From Nageia nagi (taxonomy: Eukaryota > Pinophyta): DNA of 64,000 nt. Made by a program: the position numbers and the translations under genes. The stretch is from the NCBI GenBank assembly GCA_050084985.1, contig JBITNC010000001.1:140802001-140866000 (forward strand), read 5' to 3'. The notes below the pieces were generated by a model. It was not told the DNA's origin and made no database searches. It saw nothing but the letters and a program-made list of their open reading frames with translations. Of the stretch, positions 44,510-57,130 are shown piece by piece (position 1 is the stretch's first letter; each line of letters starts with the position of its first letter).

Positions 44510-45385
44510 TCGAAACTATATAAGATGAAAAAGGATGCCAATAATGATGCTATAAGAGACTATATATGAGATTAAAAAGGATGCCACTAATGATGCTATA
44601 AAAGATTCTATATGAGATAAAAAAAGGATGTCACTAACGACTCTATAAGAGATAGTATATGATATGGAAAAGGATGACACTAACGACACTATAAGAGATG
44701 CTATATGATATGAAATATCATACGTTGTATGAGACACTATGTGAGATGGAAAAGGATGCCACTAACTATGCCATATTGTACGCAAAATGATGCCCTACAT
44801 GAATTTATATGAGATGCATAAGGCTGATACAAGAGATGCTATATGATACACTATATTAGACTCTAAGAGATGCAATTAGGGATACAATAAATAATGCTAT
44901 AATACACTCAAAGAATCGCTATATTGAATGTTAAAATAGATGTGAAAAGGCTCTATTAAAGATGCTAACATGGACACTAAATGGCACCATCGGAGATGCC
45001 AAAAGGACATTTCTAAAAACTCTATAAGAGATGCTATATGAGATAGAAAAGGATGCCACTAATGATGCTATAAGAGGTGTTATATGAGATAGAATGTCAG
45101 ATGTTGTATGAGATGCTATATGATACATAAAATGATGCTACTAACAATGCCATATTTTATGCAAAATAGTGCCCTACATGACTCTATATGAGATGCATAA
45201 GGCCACTACAAGAGATGCTATATGAAATACCATATTAGACTCTAAGAGATGCAATTAGGGATACAATAAATGATGCTATAATAGACTCAGAATCACTATA
45301 ATGGATGCTAAAATAGACGTGAAAAGGTTCTATAGAAGATGCTAATATGGATGCTAAATGGAACCATCAGATACGTCAAAAGGAA
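44510..45385. repeat. satellite-like array: ~46-bp subunits within a ~379-bp higher-order unit
   Basis: The left part has AAGGATGCCACTAATGATGC subunits at 44531, 44577, 44625 and 44670. A longer unit is then seen twice: GATGCYACTAAC(T/A)ATGCCATA at 44755 and 45134, CAATTAGGGATACAATAAA at 44873 and 45252, and GTGAAAAGG at 44942 and 45319, each 377-379 bp apart. Open frames inside are by-products of the repeat. Confidence 0.88.
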
Positions 45386-45394
45386 TCTATTTAG

Positions 45395-46098
45395 TGAGAA
45401 GTATTCTACTTTCATTGATTTGAAAAACATAATCTTTAAATATATATAGGTTTTGGACAAACCCATAAATAGATTGTGTTAAATATAAACTCAAGTTGCA
45501 TGATCACAACTTGTTACAATCTAATATAAAAGCAAACTAATAGATACTAAATATACCTTACCATACTAGGAGACAATTGCGCAAAACATCAACCCAAAAT
45601 AGCAACATCTAGACTAAAGTCAAGGATGAAAAATGTTGTCCCACACATGCCAAAATTAGCCCATTAGCCTTTATTTTTAGGTGTAATACGCTTGGTACAA
45701 AGGGGTGAGGCATGATGCACTTGGTGTGAGGCATGATGCTCTTGGTACATAATTTTCTAGGTGCGATACACTTGGTACATAGTTTGCTAGGTGTGGCATG
45801 TCTAGTGCTAGGCACAACGCATCTAGAATGCAAAATACTAAGAACTTAATGCACTAGATAGTTTATCAAAAAATACCCAGTATGATGATCAAAACTTCAA
45901 CAAAGGTAGGCATGCATATACTCATTAGAAAGGAATATTTGAGAACTATCCAATGCAAAAAAAATCAACTCAATTGGATCTATTTATAAAAATTTATACC
46001 TTCTCAAATTTGAATGATCTATTTTTGCAAGTCTAGTTGATCTTCAATTGGTTTGATCTCCAACTCGAATGGTCTTCGATAGAGCTCTAATTCCAACA
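45395..46098 (-). mobile_element. probable LTR of a minus-strand retroelement
   Basis: Read on the minus strand, a purine tract ATCAAGGGGAAGAA (46113-46099) directly precedes TGTTGGAATTAGAGC, the arrangement of a polypurine tract and LTR start. The other end is set at TTCTCA by its TG/CA form. Internal short repeats with CTAGGTGYGRYACACTTGGT occur at 45670-45800. No partner LTR was found in the window, so the borders are tentative. Confidence 0.45.
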
Positions 46099-46103
46099 TT
46101 CTT

Positions 46104-47088
46104 CCCCTTGATGCTAAAGGGACTATTCTAGTAGTCTAGAAGCATAAAAAAATTAGAAGAAATTTAATCTATTTCATTTCCACCAATCTTTCAATAAGAA
46201 AGCAAAGAACATAAAATATTCACATTGGCACTCCTTCCACCTTTGGTATGGGATCTTCTCCATCTTTGATGTTTCTCTTTGTAGATAACTAAGTGCCTTC
46301 GTTTTATGAGAAACTCCACCTTCATCAAAATCTTCTTATAATGACATTCCATCAATGGCAATGGTAATGGTTCTCAACAACCATTCTTGCTCATCTTTTC
46401 TCACATTTACAACCTCACACATAAAATCATTGAATTTTATATAATATATAATCATGTAATGCATATCCTTTATATATGCTTCAATATATTCTTTTTTTCT
46501 ATCATTTGAGTTCAAGTGACCCAATCTCTCCTCCATTGTCTTCTCCCAATGATGACTCTTTAGCAATACTGTCTCCATAAGATAATCTTCAAGTAATGCA
46601 AGTGATGGCTTGATAAGACATACATCATCTTCTTCATTCATAGTAGACTTAGAGCTATCCTACAAACATATACTCAACAATTAATCCTTAGTAACATTAT
46701 TCAATAAAACAAAGAACAAGATTACCTCCAATGGTTATTTGTTGAGTAGGATCCCATATTTCTCTTAAAGCAACCATCTCTTCGATCATAGTAAGGAACT
46801 CCCATGGCTCCTCTTTGTAAAATGTTGCCTCTTCAAGATAACTCTTTGTTATCACTCCAAGCAAGTGATATCCATCCACAATTTCCTCTTCAATACAATT
46901 CTCAATCTCATTTTATGATGCCTCCATTTCACCATGAAGTCCATGAGTGACTATCTCACTATGTTCTATCTCCCCCTTGAGATAATCTTCCTCATACAAA
47001 ATAATCTTCACTCTTGATGAGTGATCTTGTTCTCCAACAATTGATTCCTTCATAGTCATGATAACTTGAAGTTCACCAACCTTTGTTT
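46104..47088 (-). other. possible internal region of the same element; two unrecognised frames
   Basis: Minus-strand open stretches at 46641-46336 (starting MNEEDDVCLIKPSLALLEDYL) and 46879-46697 show no known motif. They sit between the putative polypurine tract and the CACTA end, which may cut the element. Confidence 0.3.
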
Positions 47089-47639
47089 TATCACTACTAG
47101 AAAATGGCCATCAGGAGTCAAAAATAAGGTCAAAGATTTTTATTTTTTGATTTATGATGTTATTTGTGTCAGGCCATGTTAGGGGCTTGATTTCGATAAT
47201 TTTTTTATTTCCTAATGCCATGTATGATACAAATTTTATCATATTTATGATTTTGGGTATGACACTATGTGTGATGATACATTTTTTTATATTATGATGA
47301 TATTTTTGATGTTAAGTTGAAATTGCATGATGTGTTGATGATGTAATATTGTCTTCAAACATCCCGAAATAGAAAAAATTAATTGGAAATCTTAAAACTC
47401 TAAATCCATCCAACTTAAGCACCACTTTTTGACCATATAATGAACTCATTATTTTGCACACACCCACATAATTTTTAATTAGAATGTTTATAAATTATCA
47501 GATGCATATAAAAGACATAAATATCATTTAATTGTTATAACATTCATAAAAATATAAAAGACATTTATAAATAATTTAATAATCATTTATATCATCTTCA
47601 TCAGGAGAAATACAATATGTTTTCCTCTAGGATCAACAT

Positions 47640-48030
47640 TAATTACAAAACCAGATTGTCTCATCCTCTACATCTGGATAGAAAAATATTTGACTACAAT
47701 GTTGTGGTAAAACATAAGGCTCTTTATCTTTAGATAAATATTTTGTAAAGTTGATTGCAAAGTATTCACAATTGACAACATGTAAGATTGTTCTTCTATC
47801 AAGTGTGTCAAACCATTTACATCTAAATACTACACATTAGAATGACCTATAATTCATTAAATGATTCATTGAATTTTTCCAGCATATTGTAATGTTCCTT
47901 CTATTAAGTTTTTATCTTTTGTACTTGCATGACTTGCTTGGTCAAAATCAACCATCACTCCATAGTCAAATATCACTCTATTATTATCAATCTTTTCAAT
48001 TATAAAGTGTTGACCATATGCCCATATTGA
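47640..48030 (-). pseudogene. DUF4216-like C-terminal region of the CACTA transposase
   Basis: A frame reads FDYGVMVDFDQASHASTKDK and NLIEGTLQYAGKIQ; a second stretch gives VFRCKWFDTLDRRT, KDKEPYVLPQHCSQIFFYPD. This matches the DUF4216 module that follows TNP2 in plant CACTA proteins. It is interrupted by stops and a frame change. Confidence 0.7.
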
Positions 48031-49258
48031 AGAAAAAACCAATGCCTACAAATATTTACATAAAGATTATTATTAGTGCAATCATTATATTTATATAAAC
48101 TATTATGCTCTTATAAAAAATATCAAAAATTAAATGCATATCAGTAAATTAATAACAATTGAATTTTGATTGCAACCAATGGCTATATTTTCAACATCTT
48201 CATTTATATTCTCATCTCCTTGTCTTTCTTTCTTATCAATTGCTTCCTTCAACCATGATCTTGGACACTTTGTTGGCTAATTTTTGCCTCTTAGATGTGC
48301 AGGTATAGGAGTACCCCTTGGATTTTGTCTACGAAATAAGTTACATTCTTTTGCAAGTCCACTTCTTTTACTTTTGTACTATTCAATCTACTCCTTGTAG
48401 CATTCCATATTCATCATGAAAAATTAGTTTATAGATTCAAACTCATGATAATTTGTAAAATAACGATGACACAATATACATCAATTAGTAAGTATTGATT
48501 AAATTAAATCCAAAATGCATGTTATACATATTATTATAAATTAGTAATATCTTTAATATTGTTAGTACCTTTAATAATATAATTGATCCCATTATATTCC
48601 AAAATCTCTCCTTCAAATTTTTCTATGTCTTTGTCTGCTTGCACAACTTTGGTGTAGAAGGATGAATTTGAGAAATATACTTAGATGCATAAAAAATTTT
48701 TTTGTACAATGTATCCCTCACCCATTGATCCTTTTGGTCATGATTTTCATCTAACAAATGCTTTTAGTACTTCTAAAAATCTCTCCACAAAAAACATGCT
48801 TCTAGAACTTATAGCACCTATTATTTCCATATCATCTACTAGGTGGATCAATATGTGAATTTATATGTTCATAAAAATAGTAGGCATTTCCTTTTCAAAG
48901 ATACAAACAATTTCTAATAGTTTTAATAACATTATGTACCATGTTCACTTCTTGTTTAGACATTATCTATGGTAAGTGAGTAGGTTCTCTTTTCATTCTA
49001 TTTGATATCCATAAGGCATGCTTTGTGTTGGTGTCTCTTAAGTCATTTCTTACATTAAAAATATCAGAGTCTATAGTTGTTGTATATCAATACAAAAAAG
49101 ATGCAACATTCTTTACAATGTGCATAGGATTCATTAAATGTACCACTAAAAACTACTTCTAGTATGAAAGTTTATAAAATATTGATACTCTTTTAATGCC
49201 TACAAAATATGTATAAAGCCAATCATTAATTAATAAATTAAGTAATGAAATTGAAATA

Positions 49259-51066
49259 TTATAAACATGTTTTTTTTTTTATAATAACTAAACATAATGA
49301 TAAATTTTGATAAAATTCACCTTTGGGTAAATCATCTGCATCTTCATGCCATTGTTCCTCATTAAACCTTCCCCAACATATGTATTTATTTTGCTGGTAC
49401 TTTTCCAACCAAATATTAAGAGTTGCATAATTGGGAGTGGGGTTGTAATCAAACTCACCATCAAATTGTGATGACTTATGTCCATGAAATTCATGATCCA
49501 TTGGCAAATATTTTCTATTTTCAAGGTATTCCATCTTCTTCATCGCACTTGAATACCATGCTGTGAGATTTTTTGCACATCGTGGGCTAGCATGATAACA
49601 TTTTGTTTGAAGGCTTGTAAAAACATTTATTTTAGAAATCAAGATCATCAAGTAAGAGAAAATAAAATATTTACAACATCAAGGTTGATTTCTTATAAAA
49701 TGCATATGTAATAAAGGTTGTACACATACACTTACCTGAACAAATAGTAAGTCTTGGAAAGTCATGTATAGTCCAAATAGTATGCCATGTAGTGTGAATG
49801 ACCTATGTTGGATAGGTCTACTTATATCAATCACAATATGAATTCCATTTCATAATTACATCAATTAATGGTTCAAGGTAGACATCATATTTTTCACCTG
49901 ATGTTTTCTAGGAACTATGAGAGTCAACATCAAATGTTCCTTTGTTATAAACATACATGGAGGTAAGTTATAATTAACTATAACAATAGGCCACAATGAA
50001 TAAGTAGATGATTATACAAAAAATGGATTAATATCACCAATTGCTAAATCCAATTTGACACTCCTAGGTTCATGTCAAAATTTATCCTGCCATGTATCCT
50101 CTATATGTCTTATTTCTCTACTATTTGTAGGAATACACAATACATCATCTACACTTCTATGTGTTGCATGTCAATTTATATACTATGCAAGTGAATTACA
50201 CCGAAACATTTGAATCAATCTATGAATTATTGACATATGGAAAATAACCTTTTATGGAATGGTTTTTCCTTTTGTTCCTTCTCAATACCTATTTGCTTTA
50301 CACTTTGGACATGTACTCAAAGTTGCATATGGTCCTCCATACAATAAGCAATCATTAATACAAGCATGGTATGAATGAAACTCTACACCTACGTCCTTCA
50401 AAATTTCATGTATCTTTCTGTATGAAGTAGGGAGGACATTATCATCTAGAATAACCTACTATTTTAGTAACCTATAATACCATAAATAACAATAAAATTG
50501 TTATGTCAAATAATATAATATATATATTAAATGTCATTATCATTTCTATATTAGATGTAAAAAATATAACATAATTAAAATATTAATGGAAAATAAAAAA
50601 ATACATATTGAAGAAGATAAGTGAAACTTCTATATGACCACCCATGTTTTGCTTTTAAATTCATCAAAATTAGGGTTGTTGATAACATGGTCAAACGTGC
50701 TCCTTTATATAGAAGGATTTTGGAAGTACCATACAAGTTATCTTTTTCTAAGATATCATCATCACATGTATGATGAGCATTATCATCTGGATAGAATATC
50801 GACTCAATTAAATTATTCAATGCACTTTGTTCTTGATGATCATTAATATCCTCTATTTCTTCATGATCATGATCATCATCATTATTTGGATCCATAACTA
50901 CATGAACATGAGTTGTTGGATTTGGGTTTTTCAGGAAACATATATAATCCTCAACACTTATTACTTCATGTAGTCTCTTCCTTTGTCTCCAATTTGTATT
51001 TTTTATGCATAATTGGTACATGTTCAAATGATCTTGCATAACGGTCATGATTATCTGGTATTGCAT
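49259..51066 (-). pseudogene. TNP2-type CACTA transposase
   Basis: Reading leftwards: the N-terminal part at 51066-50575 ends LYKGARLTMLS...LMNLKAKHGWSYRSFT. A stretch at about 50430-50290 then reads VGVEFHSYHACINDCLLYGG and CPKCKANRY, the conserved TNP2 Cys motif. Next come IHRLIQMF, then DINPFF...YSLWPIVIVNYNLPPCMF near 50040-49930 and the last piece YLPMDHEFHGHKSSQFDG at 49651-49259. These follow the order of the TNP2 family closely. Many stops and frameshifts break it. It would cut and paste CACTA ends. Confidence 0.8.
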
Positions 51067-53045
51067 GTCAATGAATTAGTTATTACAAATCATGAACAAG
51101 TATATCATAATATAAAAGTAAATAGTAATATTATTTTTTCACAAGTGTAATATATGTTAAATTTTTTAAGGAATAGTTACAATTAAGTTTATTGTAATAT
51201 TGCTTATTATTAGGTGAACAAATGAGTCACATTTTTTAATATCAACTATCCATTTTTCAATATACACTATCCATGATTATTAGATGGACACATGCATCAT
51301 ACTTTTCAATAACAAATATTTGCTAAAAAAAAATCACCACTATCCATGATTATGTCATTGTTTAGTACAATATCCAACAATTAACTATCAATAACTTTAA
51401 CAATAACAATACTTACAATAGTTTTTTAGATATACAATATCATGTTTAACAAGTCATAACTTCTTATTACAATGTTATTCAATTATTACTAGTACTAGCT
51501 CCTTTATCTTGACACTTTGGTCCTGGTTTAATTATTACATTTGGATCTTCTGACTCCAAACATTGCTTATGTAGATGAATAGGTCTTCTAAAATTGTAAA
51601 ATATTAATAGCTCATCTCTAGGTTAAGATTTACAACAAGAACAACACATACCTAATTTTTTGCTTTTTTACTCATGAATTCTTCTTTATCGTATGAAAAT
51701 TCATGAAATTCAAAATTCATTGAAAATTTTCTCCCTTTGGAACTATTTATATATCTTGCAATATTTCCATGTAGCCTAGGTCAACCATAAATGTATTTAC
51801 AATCATTACCTACAACTATTGAAGAATTTTTACGCATACGATTTCATAAGGTTTAATCACATGATTTACCACAAAAATGAATGGCTCATATGCTTTTGAA
51901 AAAGGACATTGTTCAATCCATGCATCGTATGTTAGGCATTCATATGTAGGGTTACATAATTTAATACATTGGCTGATAAATCTAAATCATTAGCACCCTC
52001 AAATGGTAGATCAACTAGCTCCTAATTTGCACAAGTACATGCAAGGGATCTTTGAAGTTATTTTTGATGTCTCATTATTATAATAGGTAGATTAATTATC
52101 TCCTAATTTTCATATGATGATTATTTAGGTTGTGTTTTTAGTTCAACATTCTCTTTTAGATGTTCAAAACATTTGGTAAGTTCAATTGGATCAAAGGTAT
52201 TTTTGCATAATTTAGGAGGTATTGCACCCTCTATCTTTGGTAGGCCATCAACATCATAATAATGTATTCTACAACTTCCCTTCATTTCCATTGTCTACCC
52301 TTGGAACTTGAACACTGACATAAAATAGATGCCTTAAAATAGAGATTTATATCATCATTCCATCCTATTATCTCATGATCAACCATCAATTCATATCCTA
52401 GGAAAGCACACCTGTTGGAAAAAACTATGGCTATGTTATCTCTTTCCCTTCTTAACTTAAGATTTGTTAATAAGAATTATCGATGTTGGGCCTAATTATT
52501 AAAACATCAATGTAAATAAGAAATATATAGGACTTGATGGTAATCTAAAACCCAAAATATAATTAAATCTAATTACCTCAACATCTTCATCATTTTCATA
52601 TGGTAAAGATAGGTCATCACCAGGAATGGATTTATCTTCTTATACCATTATCCATATAAATAGAAATTAGTTAAATATTACATATTATTTAAATGAAATC
52701 TTACATTTATAATGAAATTTGTATGCACATTAATGACATGGATATACCTCATCCTCATCCATCCTACTATCATCAAGAATCAATGGTTATATAATCTCAA
52801 CCTCATATGAATTAGTTGACACATCCTCCCTCTTAGGGGGATGAAATGGTGATAGCTCTTTGTCATCAAATGGTACATCACTTCTCCTAAGAATTGACAT
52901 AATGATAAAAAATAATGATGATATTGATGCAATAAATTCACTTGCCTACTTTATAATTAAATCAATTTAGAAATAATAGTGAGTACATTCCATTATTTAA
53001 AAATGTTGAGATACTCTTAAAAATATTCAATTAGAAATAAAAATG

Positions 53046-53915
53046 ATGACTTAGGGGCTTAAGATTTTAGGGTTTAAAATTAAAGATTTAGGGTTTAATG
53101 TTTAATGTTCAAGGTTAAAGAAGGGGATATAATGTTTAATGTTTAGTGCTAAAAAGTTAAGGTTTAGGGTTTAATGTTTACTAGTTTAGGGTACCTTTAG
53201 GGTTTTAGGTTCAAGATATAGGTTTAGGATTTAGGGTTTAGAGTTTACAATTTAGGGTATATGGTATAAGGTATAGGATAAATAGTTTACAATTTAGGAT
53301 TAAAGATTAAGGTTTATGGTTTAAAATTCAAGATAGAGGTTTAGAGTGTATAAGGTATAAGGTCTAATAGGGTTTAATATTTAAGGTTTAGAGTTTACGA
53401 TTTAAGATTTAGGGTTTAAGGTATAGGATTTAGGGTTTAAAGGTTTAGGATTTAGGGTTCAAAATATAGGTGAATTAAAGTTTAGGGTTTAGGTTATAAG
53501 GTATAAGGTCTAGTAGGGTTTAGAGTATAAGGTTTAGGATTTAATATTTAATGTTTAGGGTTAAAGATTTAAGGTCTAGGGTTTAGAGTTTGAAATATAG
53601 GTTTAAGTTTTAGGGTGTAGAGTTTAGGGTAGAAGCTATAAGGTCTACTAGGGTTTAGAGTATAAGGTTTAGGGTTAAATATTTAAGGTTTAGGGTTTAG
53701 GGTTCAAGATAGAGGTTTAGAGTATAGGGTTTAAGGTTTAGAGTATAAGAATTAGGGTTTAATATTTAATGATTAGGGTTAAGGATTTAGAGTATAAGGT
53801 TCAAGATATAGGTTTAGGGTTTAAAGTTTAAGGTTTAGGATATAAGGTATAAGGACTACTAGGGTTTAATGTTTAGGGTTTAGAGTATAAGGTATAAGGA
53901 CTACTAAAGTTTACA
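53046..53915. repeat. degenerate plant telomere-type (TTTAGGG) tract
   Basis: About 870 bp of seven-base-related units, TTTAGGG, TTTAGAG, TATAAGG, TTTAAGG, TTCAAGA, all in one orientation. Few units are perfect and there is no terminal context, so this is an interstitial tract, not a chromosome end. Confidence 0.85.
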
Positions 53916-54639
53916 TTGTTATCTTTTTTACAAATTTACAAATGTGCATCAAGCAACCTATATGCCTACTTACTTTATCATGCAATGTGATGTGGTTATC
54001 TTTTTCTATAATTTCATAAATTGATTAAATATTATTAATATGAGTAGTGTGAAGAAAAGTTTTAAATTTTACTATAATGTATACTAGTCAGGTATTAAAA
54101 TAAGGTAGGCTGGTAAAACTATAAGTTGGGTTTACCATATCTTGCCAATGAGTCACATAATAATATATTGTAAGTGTTCATTATAAATTTTCCTCCATTG
54201 TAGAAAATCTAACCTTTGTCTAATTGATGTGGGATCTAGGCTTAATCTGGTAGATAAAATGCTTCCTAAGGCTAAGTATTAGTATGGTGACTAAATGTAT
54301 ACCTGAAGGGCGTAAGGATTATCATTAGGAAAGTAGTTAATGGATTTACAAGAGTATCAACCCTTAATGGTGTGGCCAATGGACCAACAAGTACATTGGT
54401 GTTGCCCAAAATAACTCTCATCTCCCTTATTTATAATTGTTCAATAGAAAGTAATGACTCCTATAACGACTCCTATACTAAGGGAAGACTACCTTGGTGA
54501 TCAAATCCAAGTGTAGATCGCTCTATGGCTCAATAATTATGGTGATGGGAACTCAAGAAATTCAGAATCAGTGGTTGGTCATCACCTCCAACTCATTGAT
54601 GTTCATTTTAAATTCATCATGCATATGCATCTATAAAAT
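53916..54639. other. intergenic DNA, nothing recognised
   Basis: Contains the words GATGTGGGATCTAGG (54228) and a Gln/stop-rich stretch with no frame. No element borders were identified. Confidence 0.5.
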
Positions 54640-54804
54640 AAAATAACTATATTAACATTGTGCTAACATTAACATAGCATTAACATGGCATTAACATAGT
54701 ATTAACATATCATTAATATCGTATTAACATCACATTAATAATAACATAGCATTAACATCATATTAACACAAAATTGCATTAACATGGCATTAACATAGCA
54801 TTAA
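54640..54804. repeat. 12-bp-type minisatellite (TTAACATAGCAT)
   Basis: Variants CATTAACATAG, CATTAACATGG and TATTAACATAT repeat about every 11-13 bp up to the base before the ATG at 54805. Confidence 0.85.
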
Positions 54805-55269
54805 ATGGTGAGTGGGAGCAAGAGTGAAGGGGGTGGGAAGGATGAAGGGGGTGCAGGTTATGTGGAGGTGGAGGGTGGCTATGGCGGTAGTGGTGGGTTG
54901 AGTGGTGCTCTAGGTTAGGGTGATGGCCTAGGCCCTAATGTGATGATGAAAGGTGATGGTAGGTTCATAGGTAAGGATCATCCTTATTTTATCATGGAAG
55001 AACAGGCAAATCCCAAATCATTGGACATCATTATCCAAAAGAAGAATCTCTCTTATGCACAAGAGGTAAGGGAAGTGATAATCTCTCCTTTGGAGAACTA
55101 CTACAATCTTAGATATGATGGAGGGAAGCTCAAGATCCCCCTAGAAATCATGAAACAAACCTTAGCAAAAGGGGCATCGAATCTAATCAGTAAGTTTCCT
55201 AGGTCAAGATCGGACATCAACATAATTAGAGAATGGGATTTCAAGAAATGGAAGAAGGTAGGACATTTT
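54805..55269 (+). pseudogene. LINE ORF1 (DUF4283-like), left part, split by a copia element
   Basis: ATG 54805 opens a Gly-rich start (SEGGGKDEGG, GGYGGSGG), meets TAG at 54916-54918, then stays open through LDIIIQKKNLSYAQEVREVI, KQTLAKGASNLISKFPRSRS and WDFKKWKKVGHF to the insertion point. The frame continues at 63887 beyond the insertion. The protein resembles plant LINE ORF1 with a DUF4283 RNA-binding-like domain. ORF2 would lie right of the window. Confidence 0.6.
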
Positions 55270-55731
55270 TTATTAAATTAACCCTTTTCAAATTAATCTC
55301 TAGTTTACTAAGATCTAAAGAAGGCACATACACATCAACACAATATTCCAATAACATAAGCCAATCTCACAAATAACACAAGCTATAAAGTGGTTCCTAA
55401 CTCCTTCGGAGTACATCCACTAACTAAGATCTTCTTATTCTCAAGGACCTCTATTACATAATCTATCCTCTCTCTCTAAACCCTAAAGCTAGCTTTAAAA
55501 TTATTTCATTACAATGAGAGGAGGGGTACCTCTCTATTTATAAGAAGAAACCCCACCCTTTAACCCAAGGGTAATGTTAAAGGTGTTTCTCTATTTAATC
55601 CTCTTTCTAAATTTATTCTTCTTTATATTTTTATTCCTTTAATACTTTAATGTATCTAAAGATACTTTAAGCATTAAGTGAATTTACATTAAAAAGAAAT
55701 ATTATACAATATTACATTACAAATTCTAACA
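55270..55731 (-). repeat. 3' LTR of the old copia element
   Basis: On the minus strand it begins TGTTAGAATTTG directly after the purine tract AAAAAGGAG (55740-55732). Confidence 0.88.
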
Positions 55732-56528
55732 CTCCTTTTTAATCTAATATCAAGATAGAGCATAGATAAAGAAGAGAGAAAGTAAGAGAGAGAGTTCTCC
55801 TCCAAAGATATACAAGAAAAGATGAGAACGTTTACATCATTAAGAAATAAGTAAGATCTTAGTTTGAGACTCATTGCAATACCATTTGATAAAATAGTTT
55901 ACAATACAATCATTAACCACAACTGATTTCACTGTAAATATAGTCAAATCAACATTGAGTTGACATGTGAGCCTCCATGAGTTATAGGAAGTAACATGCA
56001 TTCTTAAGATGGAATGTCCAAGCTACAAGAAGCTCATAACAAGATCAATTAGATGCATCAGATAAATATTTATATCAATCACAAGATAAATGAACTAAGT
56101 AATACCATCTATAAATTGATCAATGATGCATTATAAGTCATCAAAAAGATGTTAAGCCAATACTTATAGTCATTTGCTGTATATTAGAAACATGTGTTTA
56201 CTAACAATAATGAAATATATGTACATATCAACCGCTCACATATGGATAATTAAATAGTTTCAACAAACACATTGATTCCTCATATAGTGATAACATAATG
56301 TACTATGGGTTTCTCACACAAACATGAATTTAACATAGGAATTCAAACTTCACTCCTTCTTGAGGACAACTTCACTACCATAATAAACTTTCAAAGTATG
56401 CACAACAAATTTTCTAAACCTGCTAGTGAATAAATCAGGAGAGTCAAAGTCATATGAACATACCTATAGTTATTCCATCAAGAACTTTATCTTTGATATA
56501 ATATGCTTGAATTTACAATGCACTATAA

Positions 56529-56967
56529 TGTTAGAATTTGTAATGTAATATTGTGAATTAATATTACTTTATTGTAATCTCATAAACACTTAAAGTATCA
56601 CTAGATACCTTTAAGTATTTAATGAATAAAATATTGTCAAAATTTAACCTTACCCTTGGATAAAAGGAAGGTTAAGGTGAGGATTTTATCCTATAAATAG
56701 AAGGCCTCCCCTCTTGTAAAATAGACAAGTTTAGAGAGCAAAGTTATGCTTATAGATTTTAGGAAGATAGGATATGAGTTTGTAAGAGTTATATTTTGAG
56801 TATTAAGAGAATCTTGGTTAGTGGATGTACTCCTAATTGGAGGAACCACTTTATATCTTGTGTTATTTGTGAGATTGGTTTATGGTTTTATGCTATTGTG
56901 TTGATCTTGTATCCTTCATAAAGATCTTGGTAGTTTGAAGTTTAATCAAATAGGGTTAGATCCTACA
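56529..56967 (+). mobile_element. solo LTR of a related copia family, inverted, nested in the old copia element
   Basis: It begins TGTTAGAATTTGTAATG and ends GATCCTACA, is flanked by a perfect 5-bp duplication TATAA (56524-56528 and 56968-56972), and has neither a primer-binding site on its right nor a purine tract on its left. It carries CTATAAATAGAAGG near 56690. It is clearly related to, but diverged from, the LTRs of the surrounding element and points the opposite way. Confidence 0.87.
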
Positions 56968-57130
56968 TATAATACATCACTTAAGATTCCAAGCCCATAC
57001 TTATAGTCACCAAAAGAAGAATGTATAGACAAAGTATACATAACAAAAACAAAGTGCTCAATAACTTTATTAAAAAAAAAAGAAGTTACAAGTGTTTCAC
57101 AAAGAATTTAACCTTTACTCACTTTTTTAA

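Larger units (their letters stand above)
47092..53000 (-). mobile_element. CACTA (En/Spm) transposon, decayed, right end not found
   Basis: The left border has the diagnostic terminal repeat CACTACTAGAAAATGGC at 47092, preceded by TAT as a possible 3-bp duplication. Minus-strand TNP2-type transposase and DUF4216 remnants fill 47640-51066. No complementary ...TTTTCTAGTAGTG end could be found to the right, so the element is truncated or its right end is mutated beyond recognition. The right coordinate is an estimate set before the telomere-like tract. Confidence 0.75.

Noticed and set aside
44516-45128. Two minus-strand frames rich in Ser/Ile/Tyr that look like membrane proteins
   Set aside because: Both are translations of the satellite units and change with repeat phase.
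44500-45390. CRISPR-like array
   Set aside because: Units are contiguous without unique spacers, in a plant-type context with no cas genes.
45395-46098. Solo LTR
   Set aside because: The five bases on either side (TTTAG and TTCTT) do not match and a purine tract precedes the start, so it is better read as the 3' LTR of a damaged element.
52960-52982. TTTAGAAATAATAGTG as the right end of the CACTA element
   Set aside because: Too many mismatches to the complement of CACTACTAGAAAATGG, and the next three bases do not repeat TAT.
53046-53915. A true chromosome end
   Set aside because: Units are degenerate and followed by more than 10 kb of transposon DNA; it is interstitial.
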